DNA from: Ceratorhiza oryzae-sativae
Lineage: Eukaryota; Basidiomycota; Agaricomycetes; Cantharellales; Ceratobasidiaceae
Length of the DNA stretch: 64,000 nucleotides
Assembly: GCA_030998015.1 (NCBI GenBank)
Contig: JARWMV010000008.1
Span: forward strand, 1-64,000
Direction: 5' to 3'
Shown: piece by piece, positions 11,409-21,233 of the stretch
Position numbering within the stretch: position 1 is the first letter of the stretch
Layout of the letters: each line of letters opens with the position of its first letter
Program-made: the position numbers and the translations under genes
The notes under the pieces: model-generated
Seen by the model: the letters and a program-made list of their open reading frames with translations, nothing else
Databases searched by the model: none
What the model was told of the DNA's origin: nothing

Positions 11409-12752
11409 CTGTAAGTGATATTCAAGATGGTTTTGGGTAAGCATGTCACCTGATGAAACTGGCAGCAGGTATACCAGTCTCCTGCAGGTAAAAATACCCT
11501 GAAATACCTGCTGCAGGGTGCAGGTGCAGGTGCAGATATGGCCAAAACCATGTGGGTAACCAGGCAGGAAACCTGCAGTAACCTGCAAATAAGCACTGAG
11601 ATACCTGCAGTTAACTGTGCTAGAAAGCAATGAGAATTGCTACAAACAGAGTGGGAAACAGCATAAGTTGCTGCAAAGGATGATTGGGATGACACAAAAG
11701 TCACCACAATCTCATGTAAGCACCACAGTGAAATGCAGAAAGATCAGGGATTTCAAACTATGCATATTGATCATGGTAATAAAAGTTTCTACTGGGCAAT
11801 TCACAGCAAACACTGGAGGTGAAATAATGAGGCTAAAGTGTGGGCTAATAGAGAACTTGAAAATGTATGCAATACACATCATATATATATAGATCAATGC
11901 GCCTCAGTCCGCTGAGTTCAATGAGAATGCTTTCAAAGGCATAGAACAAGTGTAGCGTGAGCTATAAGGAGATCATAGGGGGCCAAACCCCTGAAAGCAC
12001 CACAAGCACTAGTGAAACTGACTGTGCAAGTACGCTCCCGCATGCTATTTGGGTGCGAACAGGTTATCATAAGCCACCTGCGAGATGTCAGCATCATTGG
12101 ACGACATCTAGAGGGTGAAACAAGGGAAACATACCCCTGAGTGCTGAGATTTTTGTCAAATCCCCCTCTACAGCATTTCCGAGGGGGTTTCAAGCGAATC
12201 TGAAGGTCTAGGTGAACTCAGGGCAGCTTTTTATCCTACTCAAATGTCCTGAAATGCTCTCTTTATGTTTTATTGGGTGGGTCTGCTGGTGTAGACTGAG
12301 GGAACATGTAACTGGCTGAAGTTGTGAGCAGGGGAGGTGAGTTAACATGTATGTAACATGCCTATGAATGAAATATAACTTGCTCTAGGGTTTTTTGAGC
12401 ACTCTGAGTCGATTCACAGTACCAGCATTACATGGATATGCCTGCTTCACAACAAAATAGGAGCTGCACTCATATGAGCAATTTCTTTTCAGCAGAGAAT
12501 TGCTGAGATCTCATCAACCTGATTTTTCCAAGTGAATGATAAATATCGTTAAAATCCACCGATTTTGTGCATTTTCTGAGCCCTTAATCTAACATTTGCG
12601 ACAACCTTGCAAAAACACTCCCCCTTCTAATGGATTCATCCAAATGCTGTTTGGCTTATAACTCCTGATAGAATTTGTTGTACATGACATGAAATACATC
12701 GTTCGAAAGCTGCGATTTTACTCTATTTCATGGTGCCCACAATGTCACACTG

Positions 12753-13127
12753 TGTCACAAACTGACACACATATATCCACTCTATTATATTTTCTCGATT
12801 TACTACATTTTATGAGACCAGCTTCAAACATACTTGCCTTTTATGGTATATCTGTGTCATGTGATTCAGGGGATGTTCCAGACCAACAACCAAGATGTAT
12901 TTCAACTCTGATGTGAAATTCCGCAGTTCCGCAGTCGCTTCTACTGCTTCTATCTCTTATCAGTCGTGACTCACTGTACAGACTTGTTTGTTATGATGTG
13001 GCTTGTACTATGTATATAAACCAGGTCAAGTTTGCAGAGGGCTCCTCAAGAACTTGACCTCTCATCAAATACAAGTTCTTTTTCTTTCTTACTATTTTTC
13101 TCATTGCCTGACTTGTCATCGTTGACA
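12753..13127 (+). repeat. B1 5' LTR
   Basis: 375 bp, TGTCACAAACTGAC to CATCGTTGACA. Same length as the B2 5' LTR (39955-40329). Confidence 0.95.
13013..13060 (+). promoter_or_regulatory. B1 promoter: TATA box and predicted transcript start
   Basis: TATATAAA at 13013-13020. 36 bp further on lies AAGAACTTGACCT (13048-13060), whose reverse complement is the primer-binding site at 13130-13142. An internal hairpin is also possible, as AGGTCAAGTT at 13023-13032 pairs with AACTTGACCT at 13051-13060. The start site is inferred from the self-priming logic, not seen directly. Confidence 0.65.
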
Positions 13128-13129
13128 TC

Positions 13130-13142
13130 AGGTCAAGTTCTT
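13130..13142 (+). promoter_or_regulatory. B1 primer-binding site, self-priming type
   Basis: AGGTCAAGTTCTT begins 2 nt after the 5' LTR and is perfectly complementary over 13 nt to 13048-13060 in the LTR. In Tf1/sushi-type chromoviruses the first nucleotides of the element RNA fold back to prime reverse transcription. The match and spacing fit that mechanism. I did not test it against tRNA ends. Confidence 0.75.
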
Positions 13143-13418
13143 TACAATCGTAAGTCTCAGTGTCGTCTGGGATACTTCTGGAACGCCATTGGCGTTGTCT
13201 CAAGATAACTCCCCGTTGCCTTCCCCAATCTGCTCCACCTATCCACAGCCACAAGATATCGTTGCCCTATACACACCTCTGTGAAACCTTGCATAGCCTG
13301 GTCCCTCACACATTGTAACAAGCTTCGGTTCTCTAATCTCTTTCATCAACAAGAGGTAGGGTCGCTCATTGCCCTTAAGTAGCTGAGCAACAGAGGTCAC
13401 CTTCCTATTCCAATAGAC

Positions 13419-14202
13419 TTGGGAAAGGGTCTATTTTTCCTTTTTATCTTGCTCTTGCTCGAGTACGCCTCTGACGGAATGCACGGCCCTCAAGTGGCAC
13501 AACCTTTTACAGAAGACCAGTGCTGCCGTCTGTGTGGGTGGTGTGGACACCTGTCAATCCACTGCTTCACCCTCAACTTGGTTGAAAGTATCCTTGAAGA
13601 AGCTGGGCACATTGATTTCAACCGAGTAGTAATTATCAAAGTCCACCCCCAGAGAGTCGGACACACCCAACAAGCCTTCGTCACTGAGCCAGGTGCCCCT
13701 GAGTGCAAAATCTGCCATCAGGTGAACGGAGCCACCTTCCCAGCACACTGCCCTTATTGTCCTAAAAAGGACAAATTCCTTTACTACTACACCATCCCCC
13801 GCAACCAGCTATAAGCTGGAGAACCTTGGTCAACAGCTTCTTCGTCACCTGTTAAACACTATCGAAAATTTCCAAGACAGGTACCGCTATTACCAGAATA
13901 AGTACAAAGAAACCCGTGAAAAACTTCATGAAGCCGAGGCCCATTGCGCATACTTAACCAAGTGTTTGTGCGAACACCAGGAGGACTATCTGTCCCTCCT
14001 CCAAGACCATCTTAGACTAGAAGCTATAGTCCAAGAAACAATTGAACCCCACAAGTACACCTTCCCCGTCTTCTCAATGCCATCAGACCTCCCTCACCCC
14101 ACCTTTCTAAGTGGCACAGGCTCGCCAATTCAGGAAGAAGCACCCCTTCCAGCAGCCCAAATCAATTCTCCCCAAGGAAGCACTCCTTTGGGACCAAACT
14201 AA
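13419..14202 (+). CDS. B1 pre-gag ORF pair: zinc knuckle plus coiled-coil-like region
   Basis: An extra coding region upstream of gag. The first frame (13419-13814, 131 aa) holds CRLCGWCGHLSIHC, a CX2CX4HX4C zinc knuckle, and a second Cys cluster (CKIC ... HCPYC). It stops at TAA just as a second frame opens near 13785: SYKLENLGQQLL and onward to 14202, rich in Leu/Glu/Lys heptad-like residues and with no early Met. The two-frame layout recurs in B2 (40585-41404) and B3 (52011-52683, minus). Joining could be by intron, frameshifting or decay in a common ancestor. Function unknown; nucleic-acid binding is suggested by the knuckle. Coordinates span both frames. Confidence 0.6.
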
Positions 14203-14449
14203 ACTGAAGAGGGTGGAGTGCCCATATCATTGCCAAGACACCAAAAGTTGGGACCTGGACAATACTTGGTTAAGGTTCACAGGAATCAGAAACTTTGAAG
14301 TTTATAGACTTGTGTGGGGAACAGAAATCCTCTACTATCAAAACAATTCCCAATTCCCTGTACTTCCTTATCATCTCTGTCATCTTTAGAATTTTACCAA
14401 ATCTTCTCTGAAATGGCATCACAACCCTCTAACCCCTGCTTGGGCAAAT

Positions 14450-15802
14450 ATGTCTGATGGGGAAAAAGTCATCTATATGCTCCAGTCAATGGATGAATTA
14501 CAAGAACAAACCAACAACCTCCAAAATGACATTGGAGACGTAGAACATAACAATAAGACATACATGGATATGCTCAAAGCAAAGCTCACCACCAACCAGA
14601 CAAAAATAGATGCCGATGTGGCCAGACTGGCCACCAGTGTCAATAACCTTGTGGGCATGTTAGCAATACTTCAAACATCTATCACGTGCGTTGAAGCACA
14701 AATAAACACCTCATCAGGTGGCTCAGGTGCCACCCAAGCACAACCAACCACTGGTGTGACCCAACCACAGCCAACAGCTACTGTTACCACTGGCAGATCA
14801 GCCATAAAAGTCAAGATGGCAGCTCCCCAAAAGTTTGATGGCACAAAGCGTGAAGAAGCCATCTCATTCAGGATCGCATGTGCCCGATACATCAATACAA
14901 ATATGAGTGGGCACTCAGCTGACCAAGTGGTTGCATTTATCACATCCTATCTTGAAGGATCAGCAGCTGAATGGGTCAACTCATATGAAGAATTCGAAAT
15001 TTTAAACCCTGGAACTGCGATCCCATGGCTTCATGATGCCAATCTGTTCTGGCAAGAATTTACCACCCGTTATGGCGACCTGAACCACACCGAAAATAAC
15101 CACAACAAGTGGCGGAAACTGAAACAATCCAAGACAGTTCAGGATTACCTCACCCTATTCAACCTATATTCCACAGGTCTCAACTACAATGATGCTGCCA
15201 TGCGTGATCAGTTCTATGATGGTCTATTGTCAGACATAACAGATAGCATGGTGGCTCAAAATTATGACCCCCGCACCAAAACCTTTGCCCAACTCACTCA
15301 GCAAGCCCTGGAAATTGACCGCCACCTCATCTTGTTCGGTAGCAAACGAACGTCTCATGGGAGTAACAAGCCCAGCAGCAATGCCTTGTCCAGTAGGCCA
15401 ACCAATAACCCCCAAAGCACTCCCCAAAAGGAGAAATTCAAAAATGGGGAACAGATATATAAGATTAAGGATGGGAGAGCTGTAAAAGGTCAGATTGTGG
15501 CCATTGGGCCCAATGCAAAGGGTTTCACAGTTCCAACTGTCTGCTATGATGGCAGCAATGCCAACGTACAAGAATCCTTCAAGGACATAAAGAAGGATAA
15601 TCATCCACCAGCAGCCCCCAAGGCAAAGGATCCAGACGCAATGGATCTGGATAGTGCAGGAAAAGGAAAGGGGACAAACACCTGCTATAACTGTGGAGGA
15701 CGGGGTCATATCGCAGCCAAATGCCCCTCAGCTAAGATGTCAGGATACAAGGCAGTGGTTGAGGATGTAGAAACAACCAACAATGAGTCGGTAAAAGAAT
15801 GA
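14450..15802 (+). CDS. gag: B1 Gag
   Basis: 450 aa structural protein that packages element RNA. The N-terminal ~80 residues look coiled-coil forming (LQEQTNNLQNDIGDVEHNNK). The central retrotransposon gag region includes SFRIACARYINTNMSGHSAD and WLHDANLFWQEFTTRYGD. The C-terminal zinc knuckle CYNCGGRGHIAAKC is at residues 412-425. In B2 the frame starts earlier (MASPTPAPAW); in B1 the equivalent ATG at 14414 is separated by a small indel, so the Met at 14450 is used. Its stop overlaps the pol start as ATGA at 15799-15802. Confidence 0.9.
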   Translation: MSDGEKVIYMLQSMDELQEQTNNLQNDIGDVEHNNKTYMDMLKAKLTTNQTKIDADVARLATSVNNLVGMLAILQTSITCVEAQINTSSGGSGATQAQPTTGVTQPQPTATVTTGRSAIKVKMAAPQKFDGTKREEAISFRIACARYINTNMSGHSADQVVAFITSYLEGSAAEWVNSYEEFEILNPGTAIPWLHDANLFWQEFTTRYGDLNHTENNHNKWRKLKQSKTVQDYLTLFNLYSTGLNYNDAAMRDQFYDGLLSDITDSMVAQNYDPRTKTFAQLTQQALEIDRHLILFGSKRTSHGSNKPSSNALSSRPTNNPQSTPQKEKFKNGEQIYKIKDGRAVKGQIVAIGPNAKGFTVPTVCYDGSNANVQESFKDIKKDNHPPAAPKAKDPDAMDLDSAGKGKGTNTCYNCGGRGHIAAKCPSAKMSGYKAVVEDVETTNNESVKE

Positions 15803-18800
15803 GCTCAAACCGTGCCAGGGGGGCAGTCTTGGGCGCTATGTTACAAAATGTGCATAATGAAAATAAAAATATGGAAATGGAATGTATGTCGTTAGGAAAC
15901 CAATCACAACTACAGTTTTTCTTTCATGCATTCCCTCTGCGCATAACCCCCGAACACAAGTCTGCATATAACATGAAAAAATTCAATGGATGGGCCATGA
16001 TTGACTCAGGGGCCACATCAGTATTTATACATGAAGATTTGGTTAAACAATACTGTATTCCTACCGTGGTCCTAAAAACACCCAAGAAACTAAGGGTAAT
16101 CGATGGAAGGGAGATAGACTCTGGGTCTGTGACCCATTACTGCACCTTTGAGTTGTGTATTCAAGAGCACCGAGAGATCCTCAGTGCCTACATTGTGAAT
16201 GTTGGCAAAAATGATCTAGTTCTGGGCATGTCGTGGCTCAAATTCCATAACCCAGACATTGATTGGGAGGGGAAAGATATGAAGTTCAACTTGCCAATAT
16301 GCTTGAAACACTGCATTACAAAACCCCTACATGTGCAAGCAAACGAACCCAAGGAGCTCCAGTTGGACTCTTTAGATCCCCTCCCAACCAAATACAGGGA
16401 GTTCAAGAAAATATTCACTGAAGAAGATGACATCCAGCCATTACCACCCCATAGGAAGTGGGATATGGAAATAGATTTAAAACCAGATGCCAAGCCAAGG
16501 CATGGCCCCATATATAGTGTGGGTGTCAAGGAAGATGCAGAATTGCGCAAAACCTTGGATCGCCAACTGAAAGCAGGGCATATCAGACCCTCAAGGTCAC
16601 CAATGGCATCCCCAGTCATATTTGTCAAAAAGAAGAATGGGAAGTTGCACATGTGCATCAACTACCAGCGACTAAACAAAATGACAGTCTCTAATGTGTA
16701 CCCACTCCCACACATCAATGATATCGTGGAGACTCTGCATGGGGAAAAGATATTCACCAAGTTTGATCTAAAGTGGGGCTTCAACCTCATATGAATTCGG
16801 GAAGGGGACAAATGGAAAGCAGCTTTTAAGACCAAATATGGGCTGTACGAGCCCTTAGTCATGCAATTTGGTCAAAAGAACGCACTGGGAACCTTCATGG
16901 CCATGATCCTGGAAGAGTTCCAAGACATTGAGGGCATTTATGTTGTAATCTATATGGATGACATATTAGTATTCTCCAAAAACCAAGAAGAACATGATGA
17001 ACATGTCAAGGAAGTCTTATGTCGCCTCCAAAAAGCTGGCCTATATTGCGCCCTTGAGAAATGTGTTTTCGATGTCACCAAAGTTGATTACCTGGGAATA
17101 GTAGTGACTCCCCAGGGAATTAAAGTAGACCCAGCCAAGGTCGAAAAAGCTGTTGAATGGCCAACCCCTACCAACCCAACTGAAGTCCTGGAAGGGTTGG
17201 GGTTTGCAAATTGGTTGAGGCACTTCATAAAAGACTTTTCAAAAATTACAAGATGTCTTTATGAACTTGTCAAGAAGGATGTAAAATGGGAATGGACAGA
17301 AGAAAGGGATCAGGCATGGAACCTGCTGAAGCAGAAATTAAAAGAAGCCCCCCTCCTAATTCAGCCAGAACCCAACAAACCATTCATTTTGGAAACAGAC
17401 ACCTCAGGCTATGCCACAGGCGCTGTATTATTGCAATATGGAGAGGATGGAATGCTCCACCCAATTTCCTATTACTCCAAGGCAATGGTCCCAGCAGAAA
17501 GAAATTATGATATCTACAACAAAGAAATGCTGGCAATTATAAAGGCCCTCAAACACTGGCGTCATCTGTTAGAAGGGGCTGAACACCTGGTAAACATTGT
17601 TTGTGACCACAAGAATTTGGAGTATTGGAAGACAAATTGGCCACTTAATGGCCGAGTCACACGGTGGCATGAGTTCTTATCCAGGTTTGAATTCAAGATT
17701 CTATATATTGAAGGGGTGAAGAATGGCCAGGCAGACATACTCTCTAGGCTGTCAAGACACATCCCTAAAGAGGGGGGTGAGAGCCAAGCTCTGCTTGCAC
17801 AAAACCAATTTTTGGAGTTGAAATCACTATGCCTGCAAGCAGTCACACCAGACAATGACCTGGAACAACTCATTAGGGATGCTATCCCAGGGGACGAACA
17901 CCTATCAAAAGTCCTAAAAGCCCTAGATGACAATGAGAAGGCCAAAGATTGGGAATGGGACGAAGGACTCTTACGACACAAGGGCAGAATCTATGTCCCA
18001 AATAACAAAGAACTTCACAAACTGGTCATTGAAAGCCATCACAACAGCCCAGCAGCAGGACACCCAGGACAGTTCAGAACATATGAATTATTAAATTGCA
18101 AATACACATGGTTATCAATGAAAAAATCAGTCAACGAATACGTCACACACTGCGAGTCATGCATCAGGAACAAGCACAGCAACCAAGTTCCCCCAGGGCT
18201 CTTAAACCCAATACCTGCACCAGAAAAACCTTGGGAGGAAATTACTTATGATCTGATCACCAGGCTACCCCTGTCAGAGGGGTTTGATGCCATATTTACA
18301 GTTGTCGACTGCCTGACAAAAATGGTCCACTTTATTCCATGTCAATCGGAAGCCAGTGCTATGGATTGCGCCAACTTGTTCCTAACATATGTATGGAAAC
18401 TTCATGGGTTACCACAGAAAACAATCTCAGACCACAGCCCCAACTTTGCATCCAAATTCCTAAGGCACTTATACAAACGGCTGGATATAAAACCCTCCTA
18501 CTCCACAGCATACCACCCTCAGACAGATGGCCAGTCCGAACAGGCCAACCAAGTAGTGGAAGGGTACATCAGACACTATGTATCAGACAGACAAGACGAC
18601 TGGGTCTCGCTCCTACCATTGGCTGAATTTGCCTACAATAATGGTGTCAACGCCTCAACTGGCAAATCACCATTCTTTGCAAACTACAGTTTCCACCCAA
18701 GGCTAGCAGTTGGTGACAGGGAGGAACCAGAACTCCCTTTAGCGGACAACCATGCAGAATGGCTCCAAAAGGGCCATGACAAACTTAAGGCAGCCCTGGA

Positions 18801-19329
18801 AATAGCAAACCAGAGGATCAAGGAATACTACAACCAGAAGCATCGGACTCCTGAAGCTATTAAGGTTGGAGACAAAGTCTGGCTTGATACCAAAAACATA
18901 CAGACACAGCAGGCCTCCAGGAAACTGGCCCACAAAAGAGTTGGACCATTCAAGGTGGTAGCACAACATGGCACACATGCCTACAAACTGGACCTACCGA
19001 TAACCATGAAAATACACCCAGTGTTTCATGTCTCACTCCTCACCAAATATAAAGACGACCCCTATGGCCGTCAGGTTCCCCCACCACCACCTGTGGTAAC
19101 TCCTGAAGGGGAAGAAGAATTCGAAGTGGAACAGATCATAAAGTCACGATACAACAAAAGATCTAACGTCTTTGAATACTATGTCAAGTGGCTCGGCTAC
19201 AACGAGCGACAATGGTTAACCTATGATGACCTGGTGAATGCACCAGAACTCATTGCTGACTATGTCAAGTCACACCCAAAGGCACCCCATGACCCCCGTG
19301 CCTTGAAGGGGGGAAGTGTCACAAACTGA
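15799..19329 (+). pseudogene. pol: B1 Pol (PR-RT-RNase H-IN-chromodomain), one nonsense codon
   Basis: About 1176 codons with one internal TGA at 16792-16794; B2 has CAA there, so both probably derive from CGA. Protease active site IDSGATSVF (Asp69). RT box YMDD at residues 385-388. RNase H starts LETDTSGYATGAVLL. Integrase zinc domain ESHHNSPAAGH ... CESC (from ~747), core with TYDLIT, SDHSPNF and QTDGQSEQ giving the D,D,E residues. Chromodomain from ~1105 (EVEQIIKSRYN ... YYVKWLGY), which in chromoviruses directs insertion to marked chromatin. The frame runs through the polypurine tract and stops 13 nt into the 3' LTR. Confidence 0.93.
19306..19316 (+). promoter_or_regulatory. B1 polypurine tract
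   Basis: AAGGGGGGAAG directly before the 3' LTR, the expected plus-strand primer. Confidence 0.85.
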
Positions 19330-19692
19330 CACGCATATATCCACTCTATAATATTTTCTCGATTTACTACATTTTATGAGACCAGCTTCAAACATACTTG
19401 CCTTTTATGGTATATCTGTGTCATGTGATTCAGGGGGATGTTCCAGACTGACAACCGAGATGTATTTCAACTCTGATGTGAAATTCCACAGTTCCACAGT
19501 CGCTTCTACTGCTTCTATCTCTTATCAGTCGTGACTCACTGTACAGACTTGTTTGTTATGATGTGGCTTGTACTATGTATATAAACCAGGTCAAGTTTGC
19601 AGAGGGCTCCTCAAGAACTTGACCTCTCATCAAATACAAGTTCTTTTTCTTTCTTACTATTTTTCTCGTCACCTGACTTGTTGTCATCGACA
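19317..19692 (+). repeat. B1 3' LTR
   Basis: 376 bp, nearly identical to the 5' LTR. It differs in scattered positions such as GACACG versus GACACA near the start, the CpG-type change seen throughout the window. Confidence 0.95.
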
Positions 19693-20136
19693 CACTGCAG
19701 CAACTTTCTGCAGTGGATGTACCTGCAACTGCAGGAATGCAGGTAAAATGCAGTTTACCATGGGTATACCAGCATTCCTGCTGCAGGTGTGGGTGCTGGT
19801 GCTGGTATAGCCCCTGGGGCACCATTTACTGGCTGCAGGTGCAGGTTACATGCAAATTTCCTGCATGACATCTCTAGTTTTGGGGGATTCACAAACCAAT
19901 TATTGCCATTTTAATAGGTGAAAGCCTGATTACATTTGATTACAACCCAAGGTCAATTGATTGGATTGCATATATCTCTTGCATCACTGTCAGCCAATCC
20001 TTTATAAAAGGGTTGAATGGAGTATTGAATGGGGGTTTAATTGATCATTTGGTCTGAACCCACTACACCTGAGTGTCACCAGTCTGAGGCACATGGAAAA
20101 GGGTGACTGGAGAAGGAGCTGACTAGCCCAGATACA

Positions 20137-21233
20137 ATGCACACACCATCTGCCTGGCCAATTCTCCAGGAGGTGCCTGCTGGCCCTAGCCACATTGAAT
20201 TAAGCCAGCTAAACCAAATACCCAACATTTCAATTGACTCTGATGGTGGTATTGCTGGACCTAGCCATATAACAGTTAGCCATTTGGCTCAAATTTTGGG
20301 CCACCCACTGAGTGGTGCACAACCACCACCACCTATCCCTCAGTCAGCCATACCAACTGCTCCTGCTGAAGCTCAACAGCCCCCTGTAGTTGCACCACTG
20401 CCACAAGGTTGCACCAATTGACAGATTGCACAGCAAAGGTGGTGGCAGAGAGAAAGGTAGGCTATTAATTCAGTGAACTGTCAACAAGTTGTGGATGCAT
20501 AAGTTGACAGTCCAAATATCATTTTCTAATAAATCACATTGATGTATAGGCAGAGGTTAGGCCCATTGAACAAATACCTGTAGCTAAAGCTGCCCAGAAA
20601 CACAGGCCACAGTTGGCTGTTCAGCCCAACCAAGCCATATGTTCCTATCATATAATATCAAAGGGGCTTTGGATTGGTTCTAACATTATTCTGCAGAACA
20701 TATTGCCCCCTGCACTGCTTGATGACTGCATTATTGCCTGTGCTGCAGCAAAAGCTGAACACCAACAGGTCCTGGTGAGACTATCCTGATGAGGTTGGCA
20801 TAACCTTCAGCACGTGAATGTTGTGTGCCCAGACTGCAGTGCTCTGCACTGGTGTACTGAGCACTTGACAAATTATGGAGCAGGAAACAACTGGTTTGGG
20901 GCCTGCTGTCAAAAAGGAAAAATCAGTCTTCCTCTGCCACAAGCACCACCTAGTGTCCTTTTGGATCTTTTTACACAGTCTGGTTTTCTCTGCAAACCTT
21001 TTTGCAAACATCAGGTCAGTTAATGCAGCCCTTGCATTTACTTCCTTTGGGTCTACAAGGATTGCTGAGCTTCCTCCATGCCAAGGCCCATTTGTCTTCA
21101 AAATTTGAGGGGAAATCTACCATTGTACAGGTGGATTAGCTCAAGCAGCTGGGACACAACCCCAGTATGCCCACTTCTACATATATGACTCACCTGAAGC
21201 AGCAGTTGTAGCACATTGCAATAGGGTGGAGAA
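20137..21233 (+). pseudogene. Helitron piece 1: N-terminal region
   Basis: Starts with a Pro-rich frame (MHTPSAWPILQEVPAGPSHI) ending at TGA 20419-20421, plausibly a CGA-derived stop. A candidate intron lies near 20460-20546 (GTAGGC ... TATAG). The conserved N-terminal Cys region of fungal Helitron helicases follows: VVCPDCSALHW near 20820, WFGACCQKGKISLPLP, then FTSFGS, IYHCTGG and QYAHFYIYDS up to 21190. Several frameshifts. It joins directly to 24042 once H3 (TSD GTGGAGAA) is removed. 19885-20136, to the left, shows nothing recognisable. Confidence 0.75.

Larger units (their letters stand above)
12753..19692 (+). mobile_element. B1: full-length Ty3/Gypsy chromovirus
   Basis: 6.94 kb element with near-identical LTRs (12753-13127 and 19317-19692) and perfect TSD CACTG at 12748-12752 and 19693-19697. 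Order: LTR, PBS, pre-gag ORFs, gag, pol (protease, RT, RNase H, integrase, chromodomain), polypurine tract, LTR. Pol has a single in-frame stop, so the copy is almost intact. Sister copies: B2 (39955-48630) and the partial B3 (51191-53447). Confidence 0.95.
11438..19876 (+). mobile_element. H1: hAT-like TIR element interrupted by Gypsy element B1
   Basis: Left end TAAGCATGTCACC, right end (reverse complement) TAGAGATGTCATGC, with perfect 8-bp TSD GTTTTGGG at 11430-11437 and 19877-19884. Removing B1 and its duplicated CACTG leaves about 1.49 kb, the same size as H3. Conserved core at 11987-12038. Subterminal CCTGCAGG-type repeats lie near 11480-11610 and 19700-19860. No conserved coding frame. 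Confidence 0.85.

Noticed and set aside
15230..15709. 159-aa minus-strand ORF opposite B1 gag
   Set aside because: Shadow of gag; no motif, and the corresponding minus frame in B2 is shorter and uninformative.
20137..20421. Pro-rich ORF as an independent host gene
   Set aside because: It lies just upstream of, and probably continuous with, the Helitron N-terminal region; its TGA stop is a likely former CGA.
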